Part shown: in pieces, positions 4,938 through 7,471 of the stretch
How the letters are laid out: each line of letters begins with the position of its first letter
Numbering within the stretch: position 1 is the stretch's first letter
Assembly: GCA_018061705.1 (NCBI GenBank)
Contig: JAGOTO010000017.1
Coordinates: 1 to 7,471 of the forward strand
DNA length: 7,471 bases
Origin: Candidatus Saccharimonadota bacterium
Lineage (GTDB): Bacteria; Patescibacteria; Saccharimonadia; Saccharimonadales; UBA4665
Direction: 5' to 3'
Notes under the pieces: generated by a model
What the model was told of the DNA's origin: nothing
Seen by the model: the letters and a program-made list of their open reading frames with translations, nothing else
Databases searched by the model: none
Made by a program: the position numbers and the translations under genes

Positions 4938-6164
4938 ATGAGATTGGTCCACGTACCGGCGAATCAGCCAAAGTCAAAGGGTAAACCATTCTACCTCAAA
5001 CGGCGGGTGTGGTTTCTTGTCCTCGCCAGTCTGCTCGTAGCTACGAACTACCTGCGTCCATTGCCTCCAGCGCAAGTTGAAGTGTCTCTCCCTAGGGTAC
5101 CAGCACCAGTGCCAGTAGAATTGAACTGGCCCGAATTTGGACAAGCTGCCCTAGTGGCGGATGGCTACGGTGAGCTCGGGACGAGTGGATCGATCACTCC
5201 TCTCGCGACTGCCAGTATTGCGAAAGTTATCACCGCTTTATGCGTACTTGAGAAGCACCCTATCCCGGCTGGCTCTCAAGGCGAGTCTATACAGTTTTCA
5301 AGCCAAGATGTTCTTTTGTACCGTGAGCAGATCTCGCAGAATGGGTCGCGCCTTCCTGTCTACGACGGCCAACGGATGAGCCAGTACGAAGCACTTCAGG
5401 CGGTGATGGTGCCCTCGGCAAACAATATCGCCGATAGTCTGGCGATTTGGGCCTTTGGTAGTCTTGACAGTTATGCCAAGTATGCAAACTCCTACCTGCT
5501 ACGCCACGGCTTAGTCAATACTCGAGTTGGCACAGATGCAAGCGGTCTTGATCCGTCGACGAGGAGCACGGCAGAAGATCTTGCACGCTTGGGCCTCATC
5601 GCCACGAAAAACCGCACACTCATGGAGATTGCAGGTCAGAAGTTTGTCAGTTTTAGCTATGGCGGCGATTACGATAATTATAATCGTGCGCTCGGCACAC
5701 ATGGTATAACGGGACTAAAAACTGGCAACAACGATGAGAATCCTGGAGCGCTCCTCTTTACTGCCGTCTCACCGTCGGGGCCGTCGATCAAAACCTTGAG
5801 CGGAGCAGTTATGGGTGCGAGCGACTTGTCGACGGCGATCGCAGCAGCTCAACGACTTGTAGAGAGTGCTTCGGATGATTTCGAGCAGATTGTCTATGTC
5901 GAGAAGGGTGACATCGTCGGTGAGCTTCGGACGGCATGGGGTGAAAAATCGATGCTTGTGGCTGAGCGTGACATGATCTTGGACAGGTGGAGGGCACGCC
6001 CCATAACAACGAAGGTAGTGCAGACAGCGGGTGATGGAACGTCCAATTCAAGCATTGCTCGGGTCGAGGCTTTTAGTGATACCTCGCGCGCAACTTCGGG
6101 CATACAGAGCAAAACGAATGTCAATGGTCCAAGTGCCTGGTGGCGTCTGACACATATTCGCTAA
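4938..6164 (+). CDS. D-alanyl-D-alanine carboxypeptidase (DacA/PBP5-like, peptidase S11)
   Basis: A 408-residue serine peptidase that trims the terminal D-Ala from peptidoglycan stem peptides outside the cell membrane. All three active-site motifs are present: SIAK (Ser93-Lys96), SAN (Ser160-Asn162, in VPSANN) and KTG (261-263). A cytoplasmic basic N-terminus is followed by one hydrophobic segment (about 24-38) that serves as a signal peptide or signal anchor. A proline/valine-rich linker follows (about 40-62). A C-terminal domain (about 310-357) contains WRARPITTKVV, typical of the beta-rich domain of PBP5. The last 50 residues are Ser/Thr-rich and end in a short Trp-containing stretch, without an obvious membrane anchor helix. 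The start at 4938 gives the expected lysine/arginine-rich N-terminus. It has no Shine-Dalgarno, but an extended -10 lies 7 nt upstream. The stop is TAA. No clear terminator follows within the 83-nt gap to pepP. Confidence 0.93.
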   Translation: MRLVHVPANQPKSKGKPFYLKRRVWFLVLASLLVATNYLRPLPPAQVEVSLPRVPAPVPVELNWPEFGQAALVADGYGELGTSGSITPLATASIAKVITALCVLEKHPIPAGSQGESIQFSSQDVLLYREQISQNGSRLPVYDGQRMSQYEALQAVMVPSANNIADSLAIWAFGSLDSYAKYANSYLLRHGLVNTRVGTDASGLDPSTRSTAEDLARLGLIATKNRTLMEIAGQKFVSFSYGGDYDNYNRALGTHGITGLKTGNNDENPGALLFTAVSPSGPSIKTLSGAVMGASDLSTAIAAAQRLVESASDDFEQIVYVEKGDIVGELRTAWGEKSMLVAERDMILDRWRARPITTKVVQTAGDGTSNSSIARVEAFSDTSRATSGIQSKTNVNGPSAWWRLTHIR

Positions 6165-6231
6165 ACCGCCACATACCTCAGGTTGTTGACTCACCCAGAA
6201 TCTCGCAGTAGTTTTAGGTGAAGCCTGTACC

Positions 6232-6240
6232 TGGTATAGT
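6232..6240 (+). promoter_or_regulatory. Extended -10 promoter for pepP, probably leaderless
   Basis: TGG followed by TATAGT (hexamer 6235-6240) lies exactly 7 nt before the ATG at 6248, with no Shine-Dalgarno between. A TTGACT at 6186-6191 resembles a -35 but is too far away (43 nt) to pair with this box. The layout predicts transcription starting at the start codon. Confidence 0.5.
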
Positions 6241-6247
6241 GAGTGCG

Positions 6248-7471
6248 ATGAACCAAAAGGCAGACTTTAACCCAGGATTTTTTCGAGGTAACCGCGATGT
6301 ACTGCGAGACTCGCTGCACTTTGAAGCGCCTGTGATCGTCACCGCACATGGTTTGCTGCAAAGGAGTCATGATACGACATTTCCTTTTTCTCAGGATAGA
6401 AATTTCTGGTATTTGACGGGCCTAGACGAACCAAATTTGTCACTCGTTATCGACGGCCCAAGCGAATTCCTGATACTGCCTGAGGCCGATGCTACCAGAG
6501 ATATTTTTGATGGTGCAATCGACCTGGCGGCGCTGTCAAGCAGCTCGGGAATTGCCGAGATCATGAATTATCGTGATGGATGGCGCCGTGTCTACGCATT
6601 GGCACGAAAAGCCAACGCTGCAAACATCTGTCAGAGCAGCACTCCCTATCAGAAAATGTTCGGGGTCTATGTGAATCCGGCTCGACGAGCGCTTATGAGC
6701 CGACTGCGCCGGCATGTTCCTGGCATCAAGCTGTTTGATGTCCGTGCCCAGCTTGCGTTCCAAAGACAACATAAACAAACGGCTGAGATCGCCGCAATCA
6801 AACGCGCTGTGGCTATCACGACCGAATCATTTGATGAGATATCGCGGAACAATCAATTAAAGCGCTACGGATATGAGTATGAGCTTGAAGCGGCCATAGG
6901 CTGTGCATTTCGAAACAGAGGTGCCCAGGGACATGCCTACGCACCGATTGTAGCAGCCGGAAACAGTGCCACAACGCTTCACTACACATTGAACGAGAGC
7001 GAGATCCAAACTGCCGATTTACTCGTTGTGGATGCTGGTGCTGAGTACAGTAATTACGCTGCCGATATCACCCGTACAATCACTCAAAAGCCGTTGCAAG
7101 GTCGCCGTAAGGATATATACGATGCTGTTATATCTATTCAAAAATATGCCGTATCGCTTTTAAAACCGGGAGTTTTTCTGCGAGATTTTGAGGCAATGAT
7201 TGTCGCGGAAATGGGCGTTCGGTTGCAAGAGCTTGGCCTCGTCGTCGACCCAGCTGATACAGAGCAGGTGAGGAAGTATTACCCGCACGCAACCTCTCAT
7301 TTTCTTGGGCTTGATGTTCATGATGTCGGAGATTACCGATTGAGCCTTGCTCCAGACATGGTTTTAACCTGCGAACCGGGTATCTATGTACCAGAGGAGG
7401 GGATCGGGGTCAGGATTGAGGACGACATACTTATTACATCGGACGGCAATCAAAACATGAGCGCGAATTGC
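6248..7471 (+). CDS. pepP: Xaa-Pro aminopeptidase (M24B), 3' end missing
   Basis: Open from ATG at 6248 to the window edge: 408 codons with no stop. It probably lacks only about 20-40 residues, because the frame already passes the last catalytic motif. The enzyme removes N-terminal residues preceding proline from cytosolic peptides using two divalent metal ions. The N-terminal creatinase-like domain shows the FWYLTGLDEP motif (53-62). The pita-bread domain carries the five metal ligands: Asp262 (VVDAG), Asp273 (ADITRT), His351 (SHFLGLDVHD), Glu376 (CEPGIY) and Glu391 (RIEDD). His245 (LHYT), His358 and Arg389 also match the PepP active site. It is transcribed in the same direction as the carboxypeptidase, 83 nt downstream, but has its own extended -10 box. 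Its start lacks a Shine-Dalgarno. Confidence 0.94.
   Translation, partial: MNQKADFNPGFFRGNRDVLRDSLHFEAPVIVTAHGLLQRSHDTTFPFSQDRNFWYLTGLDEPNLSLVIDGPSEFLILPEADATRDIFDGAIDLAALSSSSGIAEIMNYRDGWRRVYALARKANAANICQSSTPYQKMFGVYVNPARRALMSRLRRHVPGIKLFDVRAQLAFQRQHKQTAEIAAIKRAVAITTESFDEISRNNQLKRYGYEYELEAAIGCAFRNRGAQGHAYAPIVAAGNSATTLHYTLNESEIQTADLLVVDAGAEYSNYAADITRTITQKPLQGRRKDIYDAVISIQKYAVSLLKPGVFLRDFEAMIVAEMGVRLQELGLVVDPADTEQVRKYYPHATSHFLGLDVHDVGDYRLSLAPDMVLTCEPGIYVPEEGIGVRIEDDILITSDGNQNMSANC

Noticed and set aside
5702..5710. A TGG-TATAAC extended -10 match on the plus strand
   Set aside because: It is inside the carboxypeptidase coding sequence next to the KTG motif, with no start codon at the 7-nt distance seen in the real cases and no gene to serve.
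1..7471. Search for a CRISPR array, insertion sequence, phage gene, toxin-antitoxin pair or recoded TGA
   Set aside because: No spaced repeats, terminal inverted repeats, transposase or integrase motifs were seen. TGA acts as a stop in three genes, so code reassignment is not supported. Apart from the points listed, this looks like an ordinary housekeeping region.

Overview
The window looks like a compact bacterial chromosome segment of about 50% GC, most likely from the Candidate Phyla Radiation and probably Saccharibacteria (TM7). This placement is inferred from protein character, gene packing and promoter style; no rRNA or marker tree is available here. TGA is used as a stop by three genes (pgl, ligA and the membrane-protein gene), two of them in 4-base ATGA overlaps. 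This argues against the CPR lineages that recode TGA (Gracilibacteria, SR1/Absconditabacteria). No mobile element, CRISPR array or phage gene was seen.

Layout. Positions 1-814, minus strand: a tRNA-Trp(CCA) gene, then 6-phosphogluconolactonase (pgl), then the first 14 codons of 6-phosphogluconate dehydrogenase (gnd). These are spaced 8 and 13 nt apart and form a pentose-phosphate unit behind a recognisable promoter at 929-957. Positions 815-1208: intergenic, with that promoter, a strong 13-bp bidirectional terminator hairpin, and a possible small RNA. Positions 1209-4836, minus strand: a three-gene operon of a multi-pass membrane protein with a GTG start, NAD-dependent DNA ligase (ligA), and a HAM1/ITPase-family nucleotide pyrophosphatase. 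Both junctions are ATGA stop/start overlaps. Positions 4837-4937: a divergent promoter region. Positions 4938-7471, plus strand: a D-Ala-D-Ala carboxypeptidase (S11) and a nearly complete Xaa-Pro aminopeptidase (pepP, M24B), each behind its own extended -10 promoter.

How they work together: the tRNA-pgl-gnd unit supplies oxidative pentose-phosphate enzymes. The middle operon pairs a DNA-sealing enzyme with a nucleotide-pool sanitiser and a membrane protein of unknown role. The right side holds cell-wall peptide trimming and cytosolic peptide turnover.

The most notable points are: (a) LigA lacks all four zinc-finger cysteines and has substitutions at two NAD+/NMN-contacting positions of domain Ia, although its nucleotidyltransferase, HhH and BRCT parts look intact; (b) the HAM1 protein has lost the Ser-His-Arg base-recognition motif; (c) both plus-strand genes have a TGG-TATxxT box exactly 7 nt before ATG and no Shine-Dalgarno, which predicts leaderless mRNAs; (d) the pgl ribosome-binding site shares its first base with the encoded CCA tail of tRNA-Trp.
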